A stretch of 64,000 nt of DNA from Hydrogenophaga sp. (GTDB lineage Bacteria > Pseudomonadota > Gammaproteobacteria > Burkholderiales > Burkholderiaceae_C). Of this stretch, positions 1 through 8,965 are shown piece by piece. The stretch covers positions 1 through 64,000 of the forward strand of contig JAGKSX010000091.1 in the NCBI GenBank assembly GCA_018993155.1, read 5' to 3'. Below the pieces are notes generated by a model. The model did no database searches, was not told the origin of the DNA, and saw only the letters and a list, made by a program, of their open reading frames with translations. How positions within the stretch are numbered: the first letter of the stretch is position 1; each line of letters opens with the position of its first letter. A program made the translations under genes and the position numbers.

Positions 1-1745
1 AGCACCTGTTCTGGTTCTTCGGCCACCCCGAGGTCTACATCATCTTCCTGCCGGCGGCGGGAGCGATGTCGACCATCATCCCGGCCATGGCCGGCACGCG
101 GCTGGTCGGCTACCGGCTGGTGGTGCTGGCGATGCTGGCCACGGGCTTCATCAGCTTCGGCGTATGGGCCCACCACATGTTCACCACCGGCATGCCGACC
201 ATCTCGACCAGCTTCTTCTCGGCGGCGTCGATGGCGGTGTCGTTGCCCGCCGGCATCCAGGTCTTCGCCTGGATCGCGACGGTCGCGGCAGGGAAGATGC
301 GCTTCACCACCCCGGGGCTGTTCGTGCTGGGGGCGCTGATCATCTTCACCATGGGTGGCCTGACCGGCGTCATGGTCGCCATGGTCCCGTTCGACTGGCA
401 GGCCCACGACAGCTACTTCATCGTCGCCCACCTGCACTATGTGCTGATCGGGGGCATGGTCTTCCCGCTGTTCGCGGCGATCTACTACTGGCTGCCGATG
501 AGCTCGAGCCGGCCGCTGAGCGAACGGCTGGGCAAGTGGGTGTTCTGGCTGATGTTCAGCGGCATGCACCTGACCTTCCTGCCCATGCACCTGACCGGGC
601 TGATGGGCATGCCGCGGCGGGTCTACACCTACCTGCCGGACCGCGGCTGGGAGATTCCCAACATGATCTCGACGGTCGGCGCCTTCCTGTTCGGGGCGGC
701 GGTGCTGCTGTGGGTCGTGGACATGATCCGCAACTTCCGCCCGTTCGGAAAGGACGCCGGCAACGTCTACGGCGGGCCTGGACTGGAATGGCTGCCGACC
801 GGCCTCTACTCGGTGCGGTCCATCCCGGTGGTGAAGAGTCTCTACCCCCTGTGGGACCAGAAGAATCTGGCCCGGGACGTCGAGGCCGGCCGCTACCTTC
901 TGCCCAACACCGCCACCGGCGAGCGGGAGACCATCGTCAGCTCCACCCTCAACGCCGAGCCGCAGTACCTGCAGCGGATGCCGTCGCCTTCGGCCTGGCA
1001 TGTGTGGGCGGCGGTGTTCACGGCGGCCTTCTTCCTGCTGCTGACGGTGCAGGCGTACTGGCCGTCGGTGATCTGCGGGGTGCTGGCGGTCTACTGCCTG
1101 ATGCACTGGTGCTGGCTGCTCGACCGGCCGCGCATCCAGCCCACCGTCGACGTCGGCGCCGGGATCCAGCTGCCGACCTACGTCAGCGGACCGTCCAGCC
1201 ATGGATGGTGGGCCATGCTCATCACCCTGATTGTCGCGGGGATGGTCGGCGCCCTGCTGGGCTTCAGCCATGTCTTCCTGTGGAGCCGGCAGCCGGAGAC
1301 CTGGGCGCCGCCGCCCGACCTGCCGCTGCTGGCGCCGGTGCTCGCCGCCTATCTGGGGGCCGGGCTGCTCGCGTGGGCGGGTTGCCGGACGCTGCGGCTG
1401 GACCGGCCGCGCACGCCCGCGGTTGCGACCGCGCTGATGCTGGCGGCCGTCGGGCTGGCCGCTGCGGCTTGGGCGCTGGACCTGAATCACTGGCTGGCGA
1501 CGGGGCTGCGGCCCGAGGTCAACGCCCAGGGCGCCACCGTCTACGCCCTGATCGGCTGGCAGGGTTTCTTCGTCGCCGTCTCGGGCCTGATGGGCCTTTA
1601 CGCCCTGCTGCGCTGGCTGGCGGGGCATGTCGAGGCGGCGCGGCCGTCGACCTTCGACCTCATCGCCCTGTTCCTCGCCTTCACGGCGGCGCAGGGGGCC
1701 GGATCGGTGCTGCTGACCCGGCTGGTCCCCGGAGCGGCGATGTGA
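1..1745 (+). CDS. ctaD: Cytochrome c oxidase subunit I (I+III-type fusion), 5'-truncated by the window edge
   Basis: Haem-copper oxidase catalytic subunit in the inner membrane, which reduces oxygen and pumps protons. The reading frame is already open at base 3, so the start lies outside the window. The first visible residues contain HPEVY, where the CuB histidine is cross-linked to the catalytic tyrosine; further on VAHLHYVL carries the haem a/a3 histidine ligands. After the subunit I core the protein continues for about 200 residues with several more hydrophobic segments, as in oxidases whose subunit I is fused to a subunit III-like part. The stop overlaps the GTG start of the next gene. 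This gene and the next two differ in functional context from everything right of 6.2 kb. Confidence 0.9.
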   Translation, partial: HLFWFFGHPEVYIIFLPAAGAMSTIIPAMAGTRLVGYRLVVLAMLATGFISFGVWAHHMFTTGMPTISTSFFSAASMAVSLPAGIQVFAWIATVAAGKMRFTTPGLFVLGALIIFTMGGLTGVMVAMVPFDWQAHDSYFIVAHLHYVLIGGMVFPLFAAIYYWLPMSSSRPLSERLGKWVFWLMFSGMHLTFLPMHLTGLMGMPRRVYTYLPDRGWEIPNMISTVGAFLFGAAVLLWVVDMIRNFRPFGKDAGNVYGGPGLEWLPTGLYSVRSIPVVKSLYPLWDQKNLARDVEAGRYLLPNTATGERETIVSSTLNAEPQYLQRMPSPSAWHVWAAVFTAAFFLLLTVQAYWPSVICGVLAVYCLMHWCWLLDRPRIQPTVDVGAGIQLPTYVSGPSSHGWWAMLITLIVAGMVGALLGFSHVFLWSRQPETWAPPPDLPLLAPVLAAYLGAGLLAWAGCRTLRLDRPRTPAVATALMLAAVGLAAAAWALDLNHWLATGLRPEVNAQGATVYALIGWQGFFVAVSGLMGLYALLRWLAGHVEAARPSTFDLIALFLAFTAAQGAGSVLLTRLVPGAAM

Positions 1746-2050
1746 AGGCCTGGGCGTGGATGCTGGGCGGGCTGACGCTGTGGGGCCTTCACTTCCTCGG
1801 CGTCTATCTGATCGCCAGCGTCGCCGACGTGGTCGCGACCGCGGACGACCCCGCCTGGCGGATGGCGGGGCTTGCGTTCAGTGCGGGCTGCGTGCTGACG
1901 GGCGCGGTGCTCGGCCTGCTCGCGCTTCGCCGCCTGCGCGGAGCGGAAGGACAGGTCTCCCGCTTTCGCCGCGAGGTCGCCGCGCTGGGCTTCGGCGTCG
2001 CCGTGGTCGCGATGATCTGGCAGGCGCTGCCCACGATCATCGGCCACTGA
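1742..2050 (+). CDS. Small membrane protein downstream of the oxidase subunit
   Basis: A 102-residue protein with about three hydrophobic segments, starting at a GTG that overlaps the oxidase stop codon (ATGTGA), so it is translationally coupled to it. It ends 15 bases before the convergent stop of the amidohydrolase. Its position and hydrophobicity suggest an accessory or assembly protein of the oxidase, but I do not recognise a named family. The overlap and the lack of any competing frame support it being real. Confidence 0.65.
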   Translation: MKAWAWMLGGLTLWGLHFLGVYLIASVADVVATADDPAWRMAGLAFSAGCVLTGAVLGLLALRRLRGAEGQVSRFRREVAALGFGVAVVAMIWQALPTIIGH

Positions 2051-2065
2051 CGAGCCGGGACGGCC

Positions 2066-5000
2066 TCAGTGCTCGCCGTGACCGTGGGTGTCGCTTTCCG
2101 CGATCCCCGGGGCCATGGCCTCGCCGTCGGCGCCGGCGAACCAGAACGGCCGGCGCGGGCGCTGCCGCGGGGCGATCTCGTTCATGCCGGAGTCGTACAC
2201 CCGGCCGTTGGCGACGGTGTAGGCGATCGAGGTGGTGTTGCGGATGTTCTCCAGCGGGTTGGCGTCCAGCACCACCATGTCGGCCAGCTTGCCGGGCTCC
2301 AGCGAACCGAGGTCGCGGTCCATGCCCAGCGCCCGCGCCCCGTTGAGGGTGCCGGCGCGGATGGCGTCCAGAGGGGTCATGCCGCCCTGGGCGAGGCTCC
2401 ACAGCTCCCAGTGCGCCGCCAGGCCCTCGCGCTGCCCATGGGCGCCGATCAGGACGTCGACGCCCTGTTCCGACAGGCGGGTCGCCTCGCGCGCCACGGA
2501 GATGTGGTTCCATTCGTTGTCCGGGGCGGTGACCGGGCGACGGGCGCGGGCGTCGAGGCGGCGGCGCGGCACGTACTGTGTCAGGATCGGGTGATCCCAG
2601 ACCGGACTCTCCTGGTACCAGTAGTTCTCGCCGTAGCTGCCGCCGTAGGCCACAACCAGGGTCGGGTTGTAGGCGGTGCCCGTCTGGCGCCACAGCTGGG
2701 GCACGTCGTCGTACAGGCGGGCCAGCGGGATCGAGTGCTCGATCGGGGGGTGGCCGTCGACGATCATCGACATGTTGTGCTGGTACAGCGAGCCGCCCTC
2801 GGGGACGACCATCATGCCCAGCTGGCGGGCGGCCTCGATGATCTGCTGGCGCTGTTCGCGGCGCGGCTGGTTGTAGCTCTTCACGCTCCACGCGCCCGCC
2901 GCGCGCATGCGACGCAGGGTCGACAGGGCGTCGTCGAGGTCGTCGACCTGGGCGGTGAAGGCGGTGGTGGCGCCGTAGAGGATGGTGCCGGTCGAGAAGA
3001 TGCGCGGGCCGACCACGCGGCCGGCGCGGGCCAGCTCGCTGTGGGCGAAGATCTCGCTGGTGTCGTTCGACGGATCGTGGATCGTCGTCACCCCGAAGGC
3101 CAGCGAGGCGTAGTTGATCCGGCTCTGCTCGGGGATGATCTCGTTGTCGCCCATCGAGCCGTGCCAGTGGGCGTCGATGAGGCCCGGCATGATGGTCTTG
3201 CCGGTCATGTCGAGGGTTGGAATCCCGGCCGGGATGGTGGTGCTGGCCAGCGGGCCGATGGTCTCGATGCGGTTGCCGTCGATGACGACGACGCCGTTCT
3301 CGATGACCTCGCCGCCGTTCATGGTGATCAGCCGGGCGCCGGTCAGGGCGATGCGGCCTTGCGGCCGGTCGGTCGGCACGCTGAAGCCGAGGTTGACGCC
3401 CTGCTCGTCCGGCTTCGGCAGCTCCTCGGGCGCGCCCTCGACGAAGGCGAAGGACTGGTTGAGGTCGCGGGTGAACAGCTCCGGCCCCAGCGACCACTGC
3501 AACCGGCGGGAGTCGCCCGACCAGCTGAGCCATTCGCCGGCGTCGCGGGTGACGCGGGCCTGGGGCAGGGACTTGCCCTCCGCGCTGATGGTCACCGGCC
3601 GGCCGGCGGCGACGAAGGGCGCGACATAGGCGTTGAAGCGCTCGGTCCAGCCGACCCAGTTTCCGTCCGGGGAAAGGGCGAACTCGGCCGCCCATTCGGA
3701 GCGCAGGTGGGTGCGGGCGTCGTCGCCGTCGAGGTCGACCGAGAACAGGGTGCGATGATCGCCGTCGCGACCGGTCAGGAACAGCCGGTCGCCGTTCGCG
3801 CCGAACTGCGGGGCGACGCCGTCGTCGGTGACGAAGACCGGTTCTCCGCCGCCGACGGGAACGCGGTACACGCCGGTGTCGCGGCTCCACAGGGCCGAGG
3901 TCAGGTCGCCGCCGGAGACGGTGCGGTAGACGACGGTGCGGCCGTCCGGGGAGAAGGTCGGCTCGACGTAGTGGCCGGGACGGCGGGTGATCACGCGACC
4001 CGTCCCGCCCGAGGCCGGGACCACGCGCACCGAGCCCAGCTCTTCATCATCCCAGGTGGTGTAGACGATCGAGCGGCCGTCGCGCGACCACTGCGGATAG
4101 AGCTCGAAGTGATCGTTCTGACGGGTCAGGCGTCGCGCCTCGCCGGTGGGCAGGTCGCGGATCCAGAGGTTGCCAAGCGCCTCGAAGACGACCCGCGACC
4201 CGTCCGGCGAGGGGCGGGCCCAGCGGATCATCTTTACGTCGAACGCATCGGGCGCGACCTCGACCGGGAAGCGCACGGCCTCCTGCACGCGACGGGTGTC
4301 GGCGACGTGGAAGGGGATGTCCGAGACCGCGCCCGAGGCTACGTCGACGCGCTGGATGCGGCCGTCGGCCCAGAACACGATGGAGCGGTTGTCGGGCGTC
4401 CAGCTGATGGCCGGATAGACGCCGTGGATCGCCCAGGTCTCCTGCAGGTCGCGGTCGAGGCCCGAGAACACGGGGGTCTCGCGTCCGGACTCAATGTCCA
4501 TGACGTAGAGCACCGACTGGTAGCGGACGCGCCGGATGAAGGCCAGGGAACGGCCGTCGGGCGAGGGGGTCGGTCGGATCGAGCCGCCGGGGCCGGTCAC
4601 GTACGGCTCGATCTCGCCGGTTTCGCGGTCGAGCCGGCGGATGACGTAGATCTGGCCGTTGACGTCCTTCGAATATTCGAAGGTGTTCCCCGGCGTGGCG
4701 TCGTCGGAGAAGTAGAGGTAGCGGCCGTCGGGGGAGAAGGCCGGCTCGCCGGTGTCCTTCTGTTGGGTGCGGCGCTCGGTCATCTGCACACCGCCGCCGC
4801 CCGAGCGGTGGTACATCCAGATCTCGCCGGCCCCGAGTGAGCGGGCCGAGGTGAAATGCTTGCGGGCGACGATGAATTGGCCATCGGGCGTCCATTCCGG
4901 CTGGTTCAGCAGGCGGAAGGACTCCTTCGACACCTGCACCGGACTGGAGCCGTCGGCGTTCATGATCCAGATGTTGTCGCCGCCGCCGCGGTCGGAGGTG

Positions 5001-5368
5001 AAGGCGATGTGGCGGCCGTCGGGGGACCACTTCGGCTGCATCTCCCAGGCCACGCCCGAGGCGATGGCCCGGGCCTCGCCGCCCTCGATGGGCATGACGT
5101 AGATGTCGCCCAGCAGGTCGAAGGCGATCATCCGGCCGTCGGGGCTGACGTCGACCGACATCCAGGTGCCGCGGGTGACATCGATGGGAATGTTGCGCGA
5201 CGGCCCGGGCGGGTTCTGCACGTCCCACTTCGCGTCCTGCTCGTCGGCGGCCTGGGCGGCCTCGGTCGGGGGCAGGGTCGGCGGCGCCGACTGCGGATCC
5301 GGCTCCTGGGCGAAGGCCGGCGCGGCGAGCGCCACGGCGGCGACGGTGGTCAGGAATACGCGCTTCAT
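2066..5368 (-). CDS. Exported amidohydrolase with N-terminal TolB/PD40 beta-propeller
   Basis: An 1100-residue periplasmic or secreted protein. It begins with a signal peptide (cleavage near AFA-Q, residue 20). The first two thirds carry repeated SPDGR-type blades (VSPDGRMIAF, WSPDGRHIAF, FSPDGRYLYF and more), typical of WD40-like PD40/TolB propellers. The last ~400 residues are an amidohydrolase-superfamily domain with the metal-binding segment PGLIDAHWHG, the later EHS histidine and the terminal NPLENI...VANGRVY strand. Substrate unknown; relatives are often annotated as dipeptidase or imidazolonepropionase-like. The start at 5368 is chosen because it gives the signal peptide; the frame stays open upstream without any meaningful protein. 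Probably alphaproteobacterial. Confidence 0.88.
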   Translation of the reverse strand: MKRVFLTTVAAVALAAPAFAQEPDPQSAPPTLPPTEAAQAADEQDAKWDVQNPPGPSRNIPIDVTRGTWMSVDVSPDGRMIAFDLLGDIYVMPIEGGEARAIASGVAWEMQPKWSPDGRHIAFTSDRGGGDNIWIMNADGSSPVQVSKESFRLLNQPEWTPDGQFIVARKHFTSARSLGAGEIWMYHRSGGGGVQMTERRTQQKDTGEPAFSPDGRYLYFSDDATPGNTFEYSKDVNGQIYVIRRLDRETGEIEPYVTGPGGSIRPTPSPDGRSLAFIRRVRYQSVLYVMDIESGRETPVFSGLDRDLQETWAIHGVYPAISWTPDNRSIVFWADGRIQRVDVASGAVSDIPFHVADTRRVQEAVRFPVEVAPDAFDVKMIRWARPSPDGSRVVFEALGNLWIRDLPTGEARRLTRQNDHFELYPQWSRDGRSIVYTTWDDEELGSVRVVPASGGTGRVITRRPGHYVEPTFSPDGRTVVYRTVSGGDLTSALWSRDTGVYRVPVGGGEPVFVTDDGVAPQFGANGDRLFLTGRDGDHRTLFSVDLDGDDARTHLRSEWAAEFALSPDGNWVGWTERFNAYVAPFVAAGRPVTISAEGKSLPQARVTRDAGEWLSWSGDSRRLQWSLGPELFTRDLNQSFAFVEGAPEELPKPDEQGVNLGFSVPTDRPQGRIALTGARLITMNGGEVIENGVVVIDGNRIETIGPLASTTIPAGIPTLDMTGKTIMPGLIDAHWHGSMGDNEIIPEQSRINYASLAFGVTTIHDPSNDTSEIFAHSELARAGRVVGPRIFSTGTILYGATTAFTAQVDDLDDALSTLRRMRAAGAWSVKSYNQPRREQRQQIIEAARQLGMMVVPEGGSLYQHNMSMIVDGHPPIEHSIPLARLYDDVPQLWRQTGTAYNPTLVVAYGGSYGENYWYQESPVWDHPILTQYVPRRRLDARARRPVTAPDNEWNHISVAREATRLSEQGVDVLIGAHGQREGLAAHWELWSLAQGGMTPLDAIRAGTLNGARALGMDRDLGSLEPGKLADMVVLDANPLENIRNTTSIAYTVANGRVYDSGMNEIAPRQRPRRPFWFAGADGEAMAPGIAESDTHGHGEH

Positions 5369-5472
5369 AGGGAGCCCCCCAAAAGGCACTGGAAACAAGG
5401 ACCGGCCCGCCGTCGGTGGGGCGGCGGGCCGGGGTTGTCGAAGGCGGCGACCGGCACCGGCCGCGCACCGGG

Positions 5473-6501
5473 TCACTCGACTTCGCGGACCTCGACCGGC
5501 AGGCCGAGAGCGTCGAGCTGCGGCCGGACGACCGCGGCGTCGCCGACCACCACCCAGACGATGCCACCGGGGTTGATCGCCGCCCGCGCCGCCGCGTCGA
5601 GATCGGCCGCGGTCAGGGCGCGGGTGCGGCTGGCGACCGTCTCGTAATAGTCGTCGGGCCGCTGGTAGAGGGCGTTGCTGCGCAGGGCGCCGAGCAGCTG
5701 GGCCGAGGTCTCGAAGCCGCCGGCCAACGAACGGGTGTTGCCGTTGATGGTGCGGTCGAGCTCCTCGGGGGTGACGCCGCGGTCGGTCAGGAAGGCGTTG
5801 TACTGCTCCAGCAGGGCGGCGATCGACTCCCCGGTCCGGTTGGCCTGCACGGGCGCCGAGATGAAGTAGGGCGCCTGGTGCTCCAGCTGGTTGACCGTGC
5901 CGCGCACCCCGTAGGACCAGCCCTTCGTCTCGCGCAGGTCGGCGTTGATCCGCGACAGGAAGTCGGTGCCGAGGATGGTGTTGGCGGTGTTCAGCGTCAG
6001 CAGGTCGTCCGTCCCGGACATCGGCAGGAGCACGCCGCCGTAGATCAGCGACTGCGGCGACTGCGGCCGGTTGATGAGCACGATGCGGCTCTGGCCGGGG
6101 GCCACGGCCGGACCGAACGACTTGGCGCCGCGCGGGGCGTCGGGCGCGCGCCAGTCGCCGAAGGCGCGCTCCAGCTCGGCGCGCAGGCTCTCCATCTGGG
6201 GCCCCAGGCGCGCCTGGGCCAGCCGCTCGGCCATCAGCAGCCGCTCGCCGAAGGGCGTGAGGCGCGCGGCCTGCCCCCGCTCCCAGAAGATCAGCGCCTG
6301 CCCCAGGCCGGCTTCCCAGTCCTTCAACTGGCCCCACACGTGGCGGTACGACAGGCCCAGCTCGCGCGCGGCACCCGAGATCGAGCCGCTGCTGCGCACG
6401 GCGTGCAGCACGTCCATCATGGGATTGCGCAGCTGCACGGGATGGGACGAGCGCTCCGGCGTCGGTGACGTCAGTGTGTAGGAGAGCTCGATTTTTCGCA
6501 T
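5473..6501 (-). pseudogene. Chimeric frame: ModE-type winged helix joined to the C-terminal half of an M16 peptidase
   Basis: Residues 1-113 are a ModE/LysR-type winged-helix domain (SGSISGAARELGLSYRHVWG, then QAARLTPFGERLL), as found in regulators divergent from tungstate or molybdate transporters. From about residue 114 (FGDWRAP) the protein is the C-terminal domain of an M16 zinc peptidase (RIVLINRP, LGTDFLSRIN, LRETKGWSYG). The zinc-binding N-terminal half, its signal peptide and the regulator's ligand-binding half are all missing. I know of no natural protein with this architecture. The regulator part lies divergent to tupB as expected; the peptidase part lies beside the amidohydrolase. 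Most likely two truncated genes joined by misassembly, less likely a real recombination. Confidence 0.8.
6140..6190. other. Junction between two unrelated genome segments
   Basis: Inside the frame above, the coding sense changes from regulator (residues up to about LRAELERAF) to peptidase (GDWRAP onward) near 6160-6180. Everything to the left fits an alphaproteobacterium and everything to the right a Comamonadaceae member. No insertion sequence, integrase or repeat is visible at the point, which favours an assembly join over mobile-element activity. Confidence 0.7.
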
Positions 6502-6624
6502 GGACGTCGAGTTTGCACCAAACCACCGGCAGCTCCGGCGAGCGGGTGTCCTATGCATTGAATTTCATACCGCGTCATTACGTACTCTCGATTCAGGAGC
6601 ACACCCGTAAGCTCGGCCGAACAT

Positions 6625-7362
6625 ATGAACACATTTTCAGACAGCCTGGCCACGGCGCTGCGGCTGATTCTTTCGGGCGACCCGGGCCTGTGGGCGGTGG
6701 TGATGCGCTCCCTGGCGGTCAGCGCCACGGCCTGCCTGCTGGCCTGCGGCCTGGGCCTGGTGCTGGGCGCCTGGCTCGCGGCCGCGCGCTTCCCTGGCCG
6801 GGGCGCGGTGCTCACCGTGCTCAACACCTTCCTCGCCATCCCCTCGGTGGTGGTGGGGCTGGTGATCTACCTGCTGCTCTCGCGCTCGGGGCCGCTGGGC
6901 TTCCTGGGCTGGCTGTTCAGCTTCCAGGCCATGGTGCTGGCGCAGACGGTGCTGGTGCTGCCGCTGGTGACCGCGCTCACGCGCCAGGTGGTGGAAGACG
7001 CCGACCGCAGCCATGGCGAGCAGCTCGCCTCGCTGGGCGCCGGCGCCGCCTTGCGCAGCCTGCTGCTGGCCTGGGACGAGCGCTACGCGCTGCTCACCGT
7101 GCTGCTGACCGCCTTCGGCCGTGCCGTGTCGGAAGTGGGCGCGGTGATGATCGTGGGCGGCAACATCGAAGGTTTCACGCGCGTCATGACCACGGCCATT
7201 GCGCTGGAGACCAGCAAGGGCGACCTGCCGCTGGCGCTGGGCCTGGGCGTGGTGCTGCTGCTCGTGGTGCTCCTGCTCAACGCCCTGGTGTCGCTGCTGA
7301 GCCGCTGGCGCGAGCGCGCCGACGGTGCGGCCAGCGCACCGGCGCCTCTGGTGGCGGCATGA
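6625..7362 (+). CDS. tupB: Tungstate-type ABC transporter permease
   Basis: A 245-residue inner-membrane permease of the TupB family with the transmembrane pattern of type I importers. The cytoplasmic EAA-like loop is seen around GEQLASLGAGAALRSLLLAW and the conserved AFGRAVSEVGAVMIVGGNI segment follows. It is the first gene of a tight operon: its stop overlaps the start of the ATPase gene in ATGA. It is divergent from the truncated ModE-like regulator, with a 123-bp shared promoter region. Together with the next two genes it forms a complete TupBCA importer; selectivity for tungstate over molybdate is assumed from family, not shown. Confidence 0.9.
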   Translation: MNTFSDSLATALRLILSGDPGLWAVVMRSLAVSATACLLACGLGLVLGAWLAAARFPGRGAVLTVLNTFLAIPSVVVGLVIYLLLSRSGPLGFLGWLFSFQAMVLAQTVLVLPLVTALTRQVVEDADRSHGEQLASLGAGAALRSLLLAWDERYALLTVLLTAFGRAVSEVGAVMIVGGNIEGFTRVMTTAIALETSKGDLPLALGLGVVLLLVVLLLNALVSLLSRWRERADGAASAPAPLVAA

Positions 7363-8144
7363 GCGGGCTGCCCATGACCGCGCAACGCGCCGTGGTCCCC
7401 GCCCCCTGTTTCGAGTTGCGCGGCGTGCAGGTGCACCTGGGCCCGGCCGCGCGCCTGCAGGCATTGACGGACGTGTTCCTGCGCATTGAAGAGGGCGAGC
7501 GCGTGGCGCTGGTCGGGGCCAACGGCAGCGGCAAGAGCACGCTGCTGCGCACCCTGCACGGGTTGCAGCGCCCCAGCGCGGGCGAGCTGCACACGCCCGC
7601 GCACCAGCGCGTGGCCATGCTGTTCCAGCGGCCGCACATGCTGCGCATGAGCGCGCGGCGCAACATCCAGCTCGGCCTGTGGCTGCAGGGCGTGCCCGCG
7701 CGCCAGACGCGCGCGCTGGCCCTGCAGGCGCTGGAGCGCGTGGAGATGGGCCACCTGGCCGAGCGCAGCGGGCGCGCGCTCTCCGGCGGCCAGCAGCAGC
7801 GGCTGGCGCTGGCGCGGGCCTGGGCGCTGCGCCCGGCCGTGTGGCTGCTCGACGAGCCCACCGCCAGCCTGGACCCGCACGCCAAGCGCGAGGTGGAAGC
7901 GCTGATCGCCGAGTTCACCGCCGCCGGCCGGCGCGATGTGGCCGGCCAACCCACGGGCAAACCCACCACGCTGGTCTTCAGCAGCCACAACCTCGGCCAG
8001 GTCAAGCGCCTGGCCAGCCGAGTCGTGTACCTCGAAAAAGGCCGCCTGCTGGCCGACCTGCCCGTGAACGATTTTTTCAACCACGATCTCCTGCGGTCCC
8101 TGTGCCCGCAGGCCCATTTGTTTGTCCAAGGAGAAAGCCTGTGA
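7359..8144 (+). CDS. tupC: Tungstate-type ABC transporter ATP-binding protein
   Basis: A 261-residue ABC ATPase that powers the TupB permease. Walker A is GANGSGKST (residues 53-61), the signature is LSGGQQQR, Walker B is VWLLDEPTA, and SSHNLGQVKRLA gives the switch histidine. It overlaps tupB by four bases and the GTG start of tupA (CTGTGA) at its other end, so the three subunits are translationally coupled. The short insertion RRDVAGQPTGKP before the last strand is unusual and may be a loop. Confidence 0.9.
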   Translation: MSGLPMTAQRAVVPAPCFELRGVQVHLGPAARLQALTDVFLRIEEGERVALVGANGSGKSTLLRTLHGLQRPSAGELHTPAHQRVAMLFQRPHMLRMSARRNIQLGLWLQGVPARQTRALALQALERVEMGHLAERSGRALSGGQQQRLALARAWALRPAVWLLDEPTASLDPHAKREVEALIAEFTAAGRRDVAGQPTGKPTTLVFSSHNLGQVKRLASRVVYLEKGRLLADLPVNDFFNHDLLRSLCPQAHLFVQGESL

Positions 8145-8959
8145 ACACCACCTTCCGCCACCTCACCCTCACCGCCGTGCTGGGCACCGCAGGCCTGCTG
8201 GCCAGCGCCGGTGCGCTCGCCCAGAGCATCGTGGTGGCCTCGACCACCTCCACCGAGCAGTCGGGCCTGTTCTCCTTCCTGCTGCCGGAGTTCAAGAAGG
8301 CCAGCGGCATCGACGTGAAGGTGGTCGCGCTCGGCACCGGGCAGGCGATCGACATGGCGCGCCGGGGCGATGCCGACGTGCTGTTCGTGCACGACAAGGT
8401 GGCCGAAGAGAAGTTCGTCGCCGACGGCTTCTCGGCCGGGCGCCAGGAGGTCATGTACAACGACTTCGTGCTGATCGGCCCCAAGGCCGATCCCGCCAAG
8501 ACCAAGGGCGACGACATCGTGGCCGCGCTCAAGAAGATCGCCAGCTCCAACACCGAATTCATCTCGCGCGGCGACAAGAGCGGCACGCACGCGGCCGAGC
8601 TGCGCTTCTGGAAGATGGCCGACAGCGAGGCCAACAAGGGCACGGGCTACAAGGAATGCGGTTGCGGCATGGGCCCGGCGCTCAACATCGGCGCCAGCAG
8701 CGGGGGCTATGTGCTGTCCGACCGCGGCACCTGGCTCAACTTCAAGAACCGCGCCGACCTCGCGGTGCTGGTGGAGGGCGACAAGCGCCTGTTCAACCAG
8801 TACGGCGTGATGCTGGTGAGCGCGGCCAAGCACCCGCAGGTGAAAACGGCTGAAGGCCAGAAGTTCGTGGACTGGGTCACCGGCCCGGCCGGTCAGGCGG
8901 CGATCGCCAGCTACAAGATCGGTGGCGAGCAGCTCTTTTTCCCGAACGCGGCGAAGTGA
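8141..8959 (+). CDS. tupA: Tungstate-type ABC transporter periplasmic binding protein
   Basis: A 272-residue periplasmic oxyanion-binding protein. A signal peptide ends near ALA-QS (about residue 28). The mature protein begins with IVVASTTSTEQSGLF, the ligand-binding motif characteristic of TupA. GDKSGTHAAE provides the second set of binding residues. The GTG start is preferred because a strong ribosome-binding site (AAGGAGAAA) stands in front and it gives an intact signal peptide. Two cysteines (ECGCGMG) lie in the region following GTGYK, a feature common in TupA proteins. Confidence 0.92.
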   Translation: MNTTFRHLTLTAVLGTAGLLASAGALAQSIVVASTTSTEQSGLFSFLLPEFKKASGIDVKVVALGTGQAIDMARRGDADVLFVHDKVAEEKFVADGFSAGRQEVMYNDFVLIGPKADPAKTKGDDIVAALKKIASSNTEFISRGDKSGTHAAELRFWKMADSEANKGTGYKECGCGMGPALNIGASSGGYVLSDRGTWLNFKNRADLAVLVEGDKRLFNQYGVMLVSAAKHPQVKTAEGQKFVDWVTGPAGQAAIASYKIGGEQLFFPNAAK

Positions 8960-8965
8960 AGCGCG

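Noticed and set aside
164-2050. Long frame overlapping the oxidase gene
   Set aside because: Low-complexity Arg/Gly/Ala-rich shadow of the oxidase coding sequence; only its 3' end from GTG 1742 is a real gene.
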